From NCBI GenBank assembly GCA_001302725.1, contig LIZU01000100.1, forward strand, positions 1 through 8,769: a DNA stretch of 8,769 bases. Direction: 5' to 3'. Numbering within the stretch: position 1 is the stretch's first letter; each line of letters begins with the position of its first letter. Below are positions 1 to 6,494 of the stretch, in pieces. This stretch comes from a candidate division Zixibacteria bacterium DG_27. GTDB taxonomy: Bacteria > Zixibacteria > MSB-5A5 > DG-27. Under the pieces are notes generated by a model that saw nothing but the letters and a program-made list of their open reading frames with translations, was not told the origin of the DNA and did no database searches. Made by a program: the position numbers and the translations under genes.

Positions 1-269
1 CGGATATAATTGCAGTCCTGATGGACGAGCACAACTGCCCGGTTGGAGGAGGGTTGATACATTTCTTCACCGAGGAGGCCGGTAACGTAGACCCCACCGA
101 GGCCATTACCGATGAGAACGGAGAGGCTCACACCACCTTCATCATTTATGGGTATGAGATTCCGGACAATCCTGTCGGACCTCCAAGTGTGACCGCCAGG
201 GTGAGGGCCAGGCTGGCAGGAGATCCAGAGACCGAAGGGGAGGTCGAGATAGTCTGCAGGAGGCCTTAG
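1..269 (+). CDS. C-terminal end of a secreted protein with a bacterial Ig-like (Big_1/invasin-type) domain, 5' partial
   Basis: The reading frame is open from base 3 at the window edge to the TAG at 267-269, so only the last 88 codons are seen. The ATG at 21 lies inside the domain and is unlikely to be the start. The peptide has the layout of a Big_1/invasin-like repeat: a strand (DIIAVLMDEH), then CPVGGGLIHFFTEEAG, where such domains read 'G-x-P-V-x-G-x-x-V-x-F', then ITDENGEAHTTFIIYG, the typical 'T-D-x-x-G-x-A' turn and strand, and a last strand ending EVEIVCRRP. Such domains occur in tandem in exported adhesins and surface proteins; cargo and partner are unknown. The gene ends 64 bp before pilB on the same strand, so a pilus-associated or surface role is plausible but inferred. 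Two cysteines could form a disulfide outside the cytoplasm. The family call is fairly sure; the function is not. Confidence 0.65.
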   Translation, partial: DIIAVLMDEHNCPVGGGLIHFFTEEAGNVDPTEAITDENGEAHTTFIIYGYEIPDNPVGPPSVTARVRARLAGDPETEGEVEIVCRRP

Positions 270-333
270 CCGGGTTCAATAGTAGTCTTGACAACGCGAT
301 TCCCCAAGGCTGTCGATTTCAAATGATGGATAG

Positions 334-2043
334 GTGAATATGGAACTCTTGGGAACCATTTTGCTTCAAGAGGGGCTCATCTCGCCGGACAAATTGGAGG
401 CCGCTCTCAATCGGCAAGAGGAGACCGGTCGCCGTCTGGGGGAGTTATTGATCTCGGAGGGGAACGTGACCGAACAGCAGGTGATCAGCGCTCTATCGAA
501 GCAGTTGGGACTCCGCGCCCTGGAGGAGGATCAGCTAATTGCCATCGAGCGGGAGACTGTCGCCCTCATCCCGGAGTTTTTCGCCCGCGAATATCACGTT
601 ATCGCCTTCGGGAAAAATGAAGAGGAACTGCAGGTGGTGATGTCCGACCCCGAAGACATCGTCGTCCTCGACAACCTCCACAAGATGACCAGCTATAAGA
701 TCACGCCTCTTCTGGCGCCTCAGAGACTTATCGACGAGGCTATCGAGCGTCACTACCGGGAACTGCGGGCTACCGGGGAGGTCACCGCAGCCCTCTCCGG
801 CCTGGACTTCGTCATCTCCGGTGACCGGGAGGAGTATGACGAAATAGATGTTAATCGTCTGAAGAAGGAGATTGAGGAGGCCCCGGTCGTCAAGTTAGTC
901 AACCTTGCCCTGACCGAGGCCATAAAGAACCGCGCCACCGACATCCATATAGAGCCCCTCTTCGACAGTCTGCTGATCCGTTATCGTATCGACGGCCACC
1001 TTCAGGAGATAATGACCGCACCCAAGAAGTCCCAGACCGGGATCATTTCGCGGATAAAGATCATGGCCAATTTGAACATTGCCGAACGCCGATTGCCGCA
1101 GGACGGTCGCTTCACCATAAGATTGCCTGATAAGGAGGTCGACGTCAGGGTGTCGGTCATTCCCACGGTGAGGGGGGAGAAGGTCGTGCTCCGGCTTCTG
1201 GACAAAGGAGGTTTCGAATACTATCTATCCAAGCTGGGTTTTGAGCCAGACATGCTGGAGATCTTCTCCAGATGGATTAAGACCCCTTACGGGATGATTG
1301 TCGTCTCCGGACCCACCGGTTGCGGTAAATCCACCACTCTGCATGCGGCCTTAAACGAAATCAAATCGACCGAGGACAATATCGTCACCGTTGAGGACCC
1401 GGTGGAATATCAAATAGACAAGATCAACCAGGTGGCCACCAACGACCAGATCGGCTTAACCTTCGCAAGCTCTTTGCGCCACATCCTCAGGCAGGACCCG
1501 GACAAGATCCTAATCGGGGAGATTCGCGACAAAGAGACCGGGGACATTGCCATAAAATTCTCCCTTACAGGCCATTTGGTTCTCACCACAGTACACTCCA
1601 ACGATGCCCCCTCCACCATCACCAGGATGCTCGACATCGGAATGCCCCGTTTTCTGGTCGGCTCCTGCGTCAACCTGGTAATGGCTCAGAGATTGGTCAG
1701 AACCGTCTGCCCTCACTGCCGGGAACCGTATGAGCCCACCCCGGAGGAGCTGAAAGCTCTGAAGCTTTCTTTTGAACAGCTAAAGGAGGCCAAATTTGTC
1801 AACGGCAGAGGCTGCGTTCACTGCCGCAACACCGGTCACTACGGGAGAACCGGGATCTTTGAGCTTCTGGAGATGAAACCTCCGATACGGCGTTTGATCT
1901 TCGACGGTGCCAATCAGGAGGATATCAGGGAGAAGGCCCTGGAGTTGGGAATGGTGACTCTCAGAGCAGCGGGCATCCGTAAAGCTACAAGAGGCGAGAC
2001 CACCATAGGGGAGGTTCTGAGCGGAACCATCGAGGAGAACTAG
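334..2043 (+). CDS. pilB: PilB/GspE/MshE-family type IV pilus assembly (type II secretion) ATPase
   Basis: This is the hexameric cytoplasmic ATPase that powers pilin or pseudopilin polymerisation on the PilC platform. At 569 aa it has the usual PilB length. Residues about 1-150 form an MshEN/T2SSE N-terminal region (LLGTILLQEGLISPDKLEAA, a c-di-GMP-binding fold in some relatives). The T2SSE ATPase core follows: Walker A GPTGCGKSTT at 326-335, Asp box VEDPVEY at 353-359, Walker B ILIGEIRD at 392-399 with Glu396, and His box LTGHLVLTTVHSNDA at 411-425. A zinc site is formed by C459/C462 and C494/C497. All key residues are present, so it should be active. The annotated start is GTG 334. An ATG two codons later (340) is as good or better, because GGA at 328-330 is 9 nt from it and only 3 nt from the GTG. 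It is followed 8 bp later by pilC. No PilT-like retraction ATPase or pilin gene is seen here. PilB and GspE cannot be separated with certainty. Confidence 0.93.
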   Translation: MNMELLGTILLQEGLISPDKLEAALNRQEETGRRLGELLISEGNVTEQQVISALSKQLGLRALEEDQLIAIERETVALIPEFFAREYHVIAFGKNEEELQVVMSDPEDIVVLDNLHKMTSYKITPLLAPQRLIDEAIERHYRELRATGEVTAALSGLDFVISGDREEYDEIDVNRLKKEIEEAPVVKLVNLALTEAIKNRATDIHIEPLFDSLLIRYRIDGHLQEIMTAPKKSQTGIISRIKIMANLNIAERRLPQDGRFTIRLPDKEVDVRVSVIPTVRGEKVVLRLLDKGGFEYYLSKLGFEPDMLEIFSRWIKTPYGMIVVSGPTGCGKSTTLHAALNEIKSTEDNIVTVEDPVEYQIDKINQVATNDQIGLTFASSLRHILRQDPDKILIGEIRDKETGDIAIKFSLTGHLVLTTVHSNDAPSTITRMLDIGMPRFLVGSCVNLVMAQRLVRTVCPHCREPYEPTPEELKALKLSFEQLKEAKFVNGRGCVHCRNTGHYGRTGIFELLEMKPPIRRLIFDGANQEDIREKALELGMVTLRAAGIRKATRGETTIGEVLSGTIEEN

Positions 2044-2051
2044 AGCCGGGG

Positions 2052-3305
2052 ATGGCCGACTATTCTTACATTGTCAAAGACACTTCCGGCAACAAGATGG
2101 AGGGGGTAGTTCACGCCCCGAGTCTCGATGCCGCGGTAACGAAACTTCGGGAGCAGGGACACACCATCATCTCGGTGAAGGATTACGCCGTGGCTGAAGG
2201 TAGGGCCAGGCCCAGTTTCCTGGAGCAGCTCTCTTTATCCCTCCACAAGATCCGCACCCGCGTCCCGCTTTCGAGCTTAGTTTTCTTCACCCGTCAGCTC
2301 TCCACCATGTTCAGCGCCGGCTTGACCATCGAGAAGGCAATCAATAACCTAATGGTGGAAGAGTCGAATCGGAAGTTCAAAAACGTGATCTCCCAGATGG
2401 CCGCCGACATCAAGAAAGGGTGGGGTCTCTCGGAGGCGATGGAGAAACACCCCGGTGTCTTCAGCTCCCTCTATGTCGCCTTAGTGAAGTCCGGGGAGGT
2501 GTCTGGCAATCTTTACATTGTCCTGGAAGAGCTGGCAGATTACCTGGAGTTTCTTCAGGATACCCGCCGAAAGGTGATCTCGGCGATGATTTATCCTCTC
2601 TTCGTGGTTGCGGTTTTAGGGTTCATCACCACAGCCTTCATAGTCTATGTGGTTCCGATGTTTCAGGACATATACTTTCGCTACGGCTCCGAGCTCCCCT
2701 CGGTCACCCAGCTTTTGATAACCGTAAGTGAGGGGGTCAGGCACAATTTCTTCCTAAGCCTTTTTGTGCTGCTCGTGATTCTGGCAGCTTTTGTTTCCGT
2801 CAGTATGACCTATAACGGCAGGTTGGTCATAGACGGATTAAGACTAAAAATCCCCGTCGTGGGACGGCTTCTTACCTATTCGATAATGAGCAAGTTTGCG
2901 CGCACCTTCGGAATGCTCATGGGCGCCGGGGTGCCGGTCGTGGATTCAATGAGCTTGGTTAATCGAGTGGTCGAGAACCTGAAGATCAAGGTGGGTGTCA
3001 GCGAGGCTACCCGTTTTATCAAAGACGGTTACAGCATCGCCGCCTCCATGAGGAAATCCGGGGTCTTCCCCTCCACCCTCCTGTCGCTGGCAGCCACCGG
3101 GGAGGAGACCGGAGAGGTCAAAAAGATGTTCACTCAGGCGGCCTCCTTTTACGACAAGCAGGTTGACACTACTGTGACCCGACTCACCTCTCTGATAACC
3201 CCGGTATTGATAGTTCTGATTGCGGGCGTGATTCTCTTCATCGTTGTGGCAATCTATTTGCCCATATTCTATCTCGGTTCTGCCTTTAAGAGGGGTATGC
3301 ACTAG
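2052..3305 (+). CDS. pilC: PilC/GspF-family inner-membrane platform protein
   Basis: This polytopic membrane protein is the platform on which PilB works during pilus or pseudopilus assembly. It has 417 aa, normal for PilC/GspF. The N-terminus MADYSYIVKDTSGNKMEGVV is the standard opening of the family, a small cytoplasmic domain of about 70 residues. Two homologous T2SSF domains follow, at about 77-199 (FFTRQLSTMFSAGLTIEKAI) and about 280-402 (FARTFGMLMGAGVPVVDSM). Hydrophobic segments lie near 177-200, 233-252 and 383-406, matching the three-helix topology of the family. The start ATG lies 8 bp after the pilB stop. GAGGAG at 2032-2037, inside the end of pilB, is 14 nt away, so translational coupling to pilB is likely. 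Nothing looks broken. After the stop there is no clear hairpin-plus-T-run terminator. Confidence 0.93.
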   Translation: MADYSYIVKDTSGNKMEGVVHAPSLDAAVTKLREQGHTIISVKDYAVAEGRARPSFLEQLSLSLHKIRTRVPLSSLVFFTRQLSTMFSAGLTIEKAINNLMVEESNRKFKNVISQMAADIKKGWGLSEAMEKHPGVFSSLYVALVKSGEVSGNLYIVLEELADYLEFLQDTRRKVISAMIYPLFVVAVLGFITTAFIVYVVPMFQDIYFRYGSELPSVTQLLITVSEGVRHNFFLSLFVLLVILAAFVSVSMTYNGRLVIDGLRLKIPVVGRLLTYSIMSKFARTFGMLMGAGVPVVDSMSLVNRVVENLKIKVGVSEATRFIKDGYSIAASMRKSGVFPSTLLSLAATGEETGEVKKMFTQAASFYDKQVDTTVTRLTSLITPVLIVLIAGVILFIVVAIYLPIFYLGSAFKRGMH

Positions 3306-3627
3306 TTTTCCAGAAGGAGCGCCCCCACAGCGAAAGAGTACCCTGTAGTTGATCGCCCGCGTCTTGAGTGAAGGCCGTCAGATTGTGTGTCATACAATCA
3401 AGTCAGCTACAGACTGGACGTCACAATGATAACGGTGAAGAACGCTGGAGAGATTGCCTTCCTGGGACAGCCCGTGATTGACTGGATGAATTGAATGGAT
3501 TGGGTTCGGATTGGGGGTTGCTGAGATAGGCGGCCTTTTGGTGTTTGGGGAATAGATTTGAGGATTAGACAAGAAACAGAAATCCACGTGAGGTTCTCTG
3601 GTTTAAGCAAACAGAGGAGTAGAAGCT
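3306..3627. other. 322-bp intergenic gap between pilC and the ferredoxin gene
   Basis: I see no convincing gene here. The gap holds the palindrome at 3381-3399, a G/T-rich stretch near 3483-3525 with repeated GGATTG-like words, and the ribosome binding site of the ferredoxin gene (GAGGAG 3614-3619, 8 nt before ATG 3628). The promoter of the redox operon should lie here, but no good -35/-10 pair stands out; TTGGTG 3538-3543 with AGGATT 3561-3566 is the best weak candidate. A short plus-strand frame (3387-3494, GTG start, 35 codons) gives a peptide-like sequence but has no ribosome binding site. Confidence 0.5.
3381..3399. promoter_or_regulatory. 19-bp near-perfect palindrome, candidate operator
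   Basis: The sequence GATTGTGTGTCATACAATC is symmetric about base 3390. Eight of nine base pairs match its own reverse complement, with perfect 6-bp outer arms GATTGT/ACAATC. It sits 76 bp after pilC and 229 bp before the ferredoxin start. No T-run follows and the arms are AT-rich, so it is a poor terminator. Outer TTGT...ACAA half-sites are typical of dimeric helix-turn-helix regulators (GntR- or XRE-like), but the regulator cannot be named. The distance to the ferredoxin gene is long for a repressor unless the promoter is far upstream. Confidence 0.35.
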
Positions 3628-4359
3628 ATGGGAGATAGTCGGAAGCCCAATTCTCTGAAAGGAGAGACACTCAGAACCATTGATTTGAGGGGAGTCACAG
3701 ATTTCTCTCGCCGCGACTTCTTGAGGACAGCCGGCGTTGGGAGTGCTGGCTTGATCACATTCGGAGGCTGGCTGGTTAAAAGTGTCAGCGCCCAGGAAAG
3801 ACCTGCATATTCTCTAATAGTAGTTGATTTCAATAAATGCACCGGCTGTAGAACCTGCGAAGCGGTCTGCTCACAGGCAAATGAAAAAGTCAAACTTGAT
3901 GGGGAGGAGCTACTAGGCTTGGGAAACCCCCGTTTCTCCAACGTTCGAGTTTATTCCTTTAATCCACCAGTAGAAATCCCTAATCGCTGCGTGATGTGCG
4001 GAGATGCTCCCTGCATCGAGGCCTGCCCCGTTCCCCCTGACCCGGTAACTGGTAGGAAGGCCCTGTATCGAGATGAGAAAACGTTGGCCATCAAGAACGA
4101 TCCCGAGCGATGCGTAGCTTGTGGCTCCTGCGCCGAAGTCTGCCTCGATAAAAGGGTCGGCGCTATCATTCTGGATCCGGTCACCAGCAAACCTGGAGGC
4201 ATCTGCAACTTATGCGAGGGAGACCCGGCGTGCGTCAAGTACTGTCCCTTTGAGGCCTTGACTCACGTGAGTGGCGGACTGGATGGTCGACATTATGCTC
4301 TCCCACCGGAGAAAGTCGCCCAAGAACTCATCTCCCTGTGGTATTATCACCAGAAGTAG
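3628..4359 (+). CDS. Tat-exported ferredoxin-like protein with four [4Fe-4S] sites, electron-transfer subunit for the AOR enzyme
   Basis: A 243-aa polyferredoxin of the DmsB/NrfC/YdhX type that should pass electrons to or from the downstream oxidoreductase. A Tat signal is clear: SRRDFL at 27-32, a hydrophobic stretch to about 50, and a likely cleavage after VSA (55/56). Sixteen cysteines form four sites: 71/74/77/81, 121/124/129/133, 162/165/168/172 and 193/196/202/206. In this family ligands are shared crosswise between motifs. The full set is intact. It has no membrane helix after the signal. The ATG has a good ribosome binding site (GAGGAG 3614-3619, 8 nt). The AOR gene begins 9 bp after its stop, so the two form an operon. 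A comparable pairing is known in the E. coli ydh cluster, where the AOR-family YdhV accompanies the ferredoxin-like YdhY and YdhX. The physiological electron carrier is unknown, and no quinone-oxidising or heme subunit lies in the window. Confidence 0.9.
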   Translation: MGDSRKPNSLKGETLRTIDLRGVTDFSRRDFLRTAGVGSAGLITFGGWLVKSVSAQERPAYSLIVVDFNKCTGCRTCEAVCSQANEKVKLDGEELLGLGNPRFSNVRVYSFNPPVEIPNRCVMCGDAPCIEACPVPPDPVTGRKALYRDEKTLAIKNDPERCVACGSCAEVCLDKRVGAIILDPVTSKPGGICNLCEGDPACVKYCPFEALTHVSGGLDGRHYALPPEKVAQELISLWYYHQK

Positions 4360-4363
4360 GAGG
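4358..4363 (+). promoter_or_regulatory. Ribosome binding site of the AOR gene, overlapping the ferredoxin stop codon
   Basis: AGGAGG is a perfect anti-Shine-Dalgarno match 5 nt before ATG 4369. Its first two bases are the last two of the TAG stop of the ferredoxin gene (4357-4359). This fixes the AOR start and ties translation of the two genes together. Confidence 0.85.
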
Positions 4364-4368
4364 CAAAA

Positions 4369-6120
4369 ATGGGAAATCCAATACCTGGTTATCACGGGGT
4401 GCTGTTAGAGGTCGACCTAAGCAAGGGAAAGGTCAACCAGCTGCCTGTTTCTCCTGAAGACGCCTCCAAGTTTGTTGGAGGCAGGGGACTGGGAATAAAA
4501 ATCCTCTGGGACAGACTCAAGAAGCCCGGAATAGACGCCCTGTCACCTGAAAATCCGCTTATGTTTCTGCCGGGACCCTTGTCAGGTTTTCCGATTCCTT
4601 CTGTTTCCCGAACTTGTATTGTGACCAAATCTGCTCTCACCTCTCCAGTGAAATCAAGATATCGATCTGCCTCCACGATCAGTTACTCCAATGTAGGAGG
4701 CTTCTTCGGGCCTGAGATCAAGTTCGCCGGCTACGACGGCATTATCGTAACGGGCAAAGCCACCTCACCAGCCTATCTGTACATCGATGATGATAAGGTA
4801 GAAGTTCGAGATGCTCGGAGATTCTGGGGGATGAGAACGAACGATTTCGATATTGCTTTCACTGAGGAACTGGGCGATAGAAAATTCGAGACCTGTTACA
4901 TCGGTCCAGCGGGGGAGAATTTGGTTAGATACGCCGCCATTCTTCATACCTCTGCCCGAGCCGCAGGAAGAGGGGGTGTCGGTTGTGTAATGGGTTCGAA
5001 GAATCTGAAAGCAATAGCGGTCAAAGGCACAAAAATGCCCGAAGTAGCAGAGCATAAGAGATTTGTTGACCTGCTCGAAGAGGTCAGGAGCTCCTTCAAA
5101 GATTGGCCCGGCACAGACAGATGGAGGCGGTATGGGACCGCAGGGGCCATAATTGATCGCAGTGACAGAGGCATCCAATCTGTGAAGAATTTTCGAGAAG
5201 GGACTTTCTCGGAAGCTCATAAGATAGGAGGCATCGCTGCGGAACAGAATATCTGGGTGAGGGATTTGGCCTGTTACTGCTGCCCACTGGCCTGTAAGAA
5301 GGTGGGAGTTGTCAGAGGCGGGCCTTATGCCGGCGTCTATCACGACGGACCCGAGTATGAAACCGGGACGATGATGGGAGCGAACTTACTGATAGGAGAT
5401 TTGAGTGGACTGATGAAAGAGATTGCCGAGTTGGACGATTACGGTCTGGATCAGATCTCAACCGGGAACGTGATTGGCTTTTTGATGGAGGCCTACGAAA
5501 AAGGTTACATCGACCGGAAATTCCTGGATGGTATCGACCTCAAATGGGGAGACGTGGAAGCCACCCTGGCTTTGATAGAGAAAATAACTCATCGAGAGGG
5601 CCTTGGGGATCTTGCTTCCAGGGGGGTGAAGGCTCTGGCATCCGAAATTGGCCGTGATTCTCATGAATTTGCCATTCACTGTAAGGGTCAGGAGTTAGCT
5701 GCGCATAACGTTCATGCGAATCCTCCCCGGGCTTTCTGTTACGCCACCTCCAATCGAGGCGCTTGTCATTTGAGCGGCGATAGCCTCGGCCATCTCAACC
5801 TCCTGGGGGCAATCACCGGGCAGACGTGGGACTTTCCCAGTTATATTAATACCGGGGAGAGGATCTTTAATCTGGAGAAGTGCTTCAATTATAGGGAGGG
5901 ATTCAGAAGAAGAGATGATGCTCTTCCGGATCGCTTCTTTGAGGAGCCACTAACGCTCGGCCCTGCAAAAGGGGCAGCGCTGAAGCGTGACGAGTTCGAG
6001 AAAACACTGGATAACTACTATTCAGAAAGAGGTTGGGATCCAAAAACAACCAGGCCATCCAAAGAGAAGTTAACTTCGCTCGGACTTGACTTCGCCTGGA
6101 AAGAGATCAGAAGACTGTGA
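4369..6120 (+). CDS. AOR-family tungsten/molybdenum-pterin oxidoreductase with an internal gap in the C-terminal domain
   Basis: AOR-family enzymes use a bis-pterin tungsten (or molybdenum) cofactor and one [4Fe-4S] cluster, mostly to oxidise aldehydes to acids. AOR_N spans about 8-212 (GGRGLGIKIL, NVGGFFGPEIKFAGYDGII, RAAGRGGVGCVMGSKNLKAI) and the C-terminal domains about 225-580. Three cluster cysteines are present as C302-x2-C305-x3-C309. PEYE (328-331), the first pterin motif D356-x2-G-L-D361, GAC466-H467 and GERIFNLEKCFNYREGF (496-512) are also present. The second pterin motif, normally DxxGLC with the fourth cluster cysteine, is not intact: after GACH the chain goes almost directly to DSLGHLNLLGAITG (471-484), about 50 residues shorter than Pyrococcus furiosus AOR as I recall it. 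C505 is an unusual cysteine nearby. There is no frameshift or stop, and the total of 583 aa is near normal. No signal peptide is seen. Substrate is unknown. It could also be a non-catalytic or altered family member. Confidence 0.9.
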   Translation: MGNPIPGYHGVLLEVDLSKGKVNQLPVSPEDASKFVGGRGLGIKILWDRLKKPGIDALSPENPLMFLPGPLSGFPIPSVSRTCIVTKSALTSPVKSRYRSASTISYSNVGGFFGPEIKFAGYDGIIVTGKATSPAYLYIDDDKVEVRDARRFWGMRTNDFDIAFTEELGDRKFETCYIGPAGENLVRYAAILHTSARAAGRGGVGCVMGSKNLKAIAVKGTKMPEVAEHKRFVDLLEEVRSSFKDWPGTDRWRRYGTAGAIIDRSDRGIQSVKNFREGTFSEAHKIGGIAAEQNIWVRDLACYCCPLACKKVGVVRGGPYAGVYHDGPEYETGTMMGANLLIGDLSGLMKEIAELDDYGLDQISTGNVIGFLMEAYEKGYIDRKFLDGIDLKWGDVEATLALIEKITHREGLGDLASRGVKALASEIGRDSHEFAIHCKGQELAAHNVHANPPRAFCYATSNRGACHLSGDSLGHLNLLGAITGQTWDFPSYINTGERIFNLEKCFNYREGFRRRDDALPDRFFEEPLTLGPAKGAALKRDEFEKTLDNYYSERGWDPKTTRPSKEKLTSLGLDFAWKEIRRL

Positions 6121-6171
6121 ACCACAATTGCAGCCAAGTGCAATGACAATAGGGAAAGGGGGAGGTGTTCC

Positions 6172-6199
6172 GTGAACTGTGAACCATCAACCGTTAACC
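6172..6199. repeat. Four tandem heptamers, GTGAACT/GTGAACC/ATCAACC/GTTAACC
   Basis: Four 7-bp units lie in tandem with consensus GTgAACC on the plus strand (GGTTcAC on the minus strand). Each of the three degenerate units differs from the consensus by one or two bases. They start 52 bp after the AOR stop and abut the hairpin at 6200. Heptanucleotide tandem repeats of this kind occur in intergenic DNA of several bacterial phyla (the STRR sequences of cyanobacteria are the named example). No function is known. Confidence 0.6.
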
Positions 6200-6222
6200 T
6201 CCTTCCGCCACCGGCGGAAGGA
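6200..6222. repeat. Perfect 10-bp-stem hairpin with a 3-nt loop
   Basis: Arm TCCTTCCGCC (6200-6209), loop ACC, arm GGCGGAAGGA (6213-6222): ten perfect pairs. It lies between two convergent genes, so it may stop or protect transcripts of either. Neither side has a T-run, so it is not a standard intrinsic terminator. Its GGCGGAA/TTCCGCC core recurs at 6279-6285, 6303-6309 and 6395-6401, with tandem GCGGAA at 6324-6335, which suggests a repeat family rather than a lone terminator. Confidence 0.6.
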
Positions 6223-6238
6223 AACACGGTGTGTATTT

Positions 6239-6355
6239 GAAAAAACCCGAACTGATTTTGCGCGCGATTGGCTCGGCAGGCGGAATTCCCCCCGAACCCC
6301 CCTTCCGCCCGTCTCGCAAGAAAGCGGAAGCGGAAAGGTCAACTTCGAGTTTTTC
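6239..6355. repeat. 117-bp nested inverted-repeat element, function unknown
   Basis: The outer arms GAAAAAACCCGAA (6239-6251) and TTCGAGTTTTTC (6344-6355) pair over 11 positions with one bulge and one mismatch. Inside, TTGCG (6258-6262) can pair with CGCAA (6315-6319), and GGCGGAA (6279-6285) pairs with TTCCGCC (6303-6309) around a loop with two C6 runs (6288-6293 and 6297-6302). The nesting suggests a folded RNA or a small palindromic repeat element. No open frame here looks like a protein. Confidence 0.4.
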
Positions 6356-6356
6356 T

Positions 6357-6375
6357 AATCCCGCTTTTCGGGATT
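6357..6375. repeat. 7-bp-stem hairpin, possible bidirectional transcript end
   Basis: AATCCCG (6357-6363), loop CTTTT, CGGGATT (6369-6375). A T-rich run precedes it on the plus strand (6350-6356) but none follows in either reading direction, so terminator activity is doubtful. It is the last of the stacked hairpins between the convergent AOR and hydrolase genes. Confidence 0.35.
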
Positions 6376-6468
6376 GCTTACCTCTACCAAACTTGGCGGA
6401 ATAAAACACTCAGCTTTCTTTAACTTTCATACTAAAATCAGCTGGAATATACTTTACCCTACTGAATG

Positions 6469-6494
6469 CATTTCAAAGTAATCACCTTGAAATG
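6469..6494 (-). repeat. 26-bp inverted repeat over the hydrolase stop codon
   Basis: CATTTCAA (6469-6476) and TTGAAATG (6487-6494) are perfect 8-bp arms. An inner mismatch and two more pairs leave a 4-nt loop at 6480-6483. The TGA stop of the minus-strand hydrolase (6482-6484) lies at the tip. No T-run follows on the minus strand, so it may be a 3'-end stability structure rather than a terminator. Confidence 0.45.

Noticed and set aside
21..269. Treating the ATG at 21 as a true start of an 82-aa protein
   Set aside because: The same frame is open to the window edge and the upstream codons (DIIAVL) form the first strand of the Ig-like domain, so this is an internal methionine.
2420..2731. A 103-codon plus-strand frame within pilC
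   Set aside because: It is an out-of-frame shadow of pilC, whose own frame has both T2SSF domains and all membrane segments.
4765..5343. A 192-codon open frame on the minus strand, opposite the AOR gene
   Set aside because: It is a shadow of the AOR coding frame. It shows no domain pattern and no ribosome binding site, and the AOR frame there is certain from its motifs.
6194..6409. A 71-codon minus-strand open frame in the convergent gap
   Set aside because: It runs through the hairpins and repeats, and the peptide is low in complexity and not protein-like.
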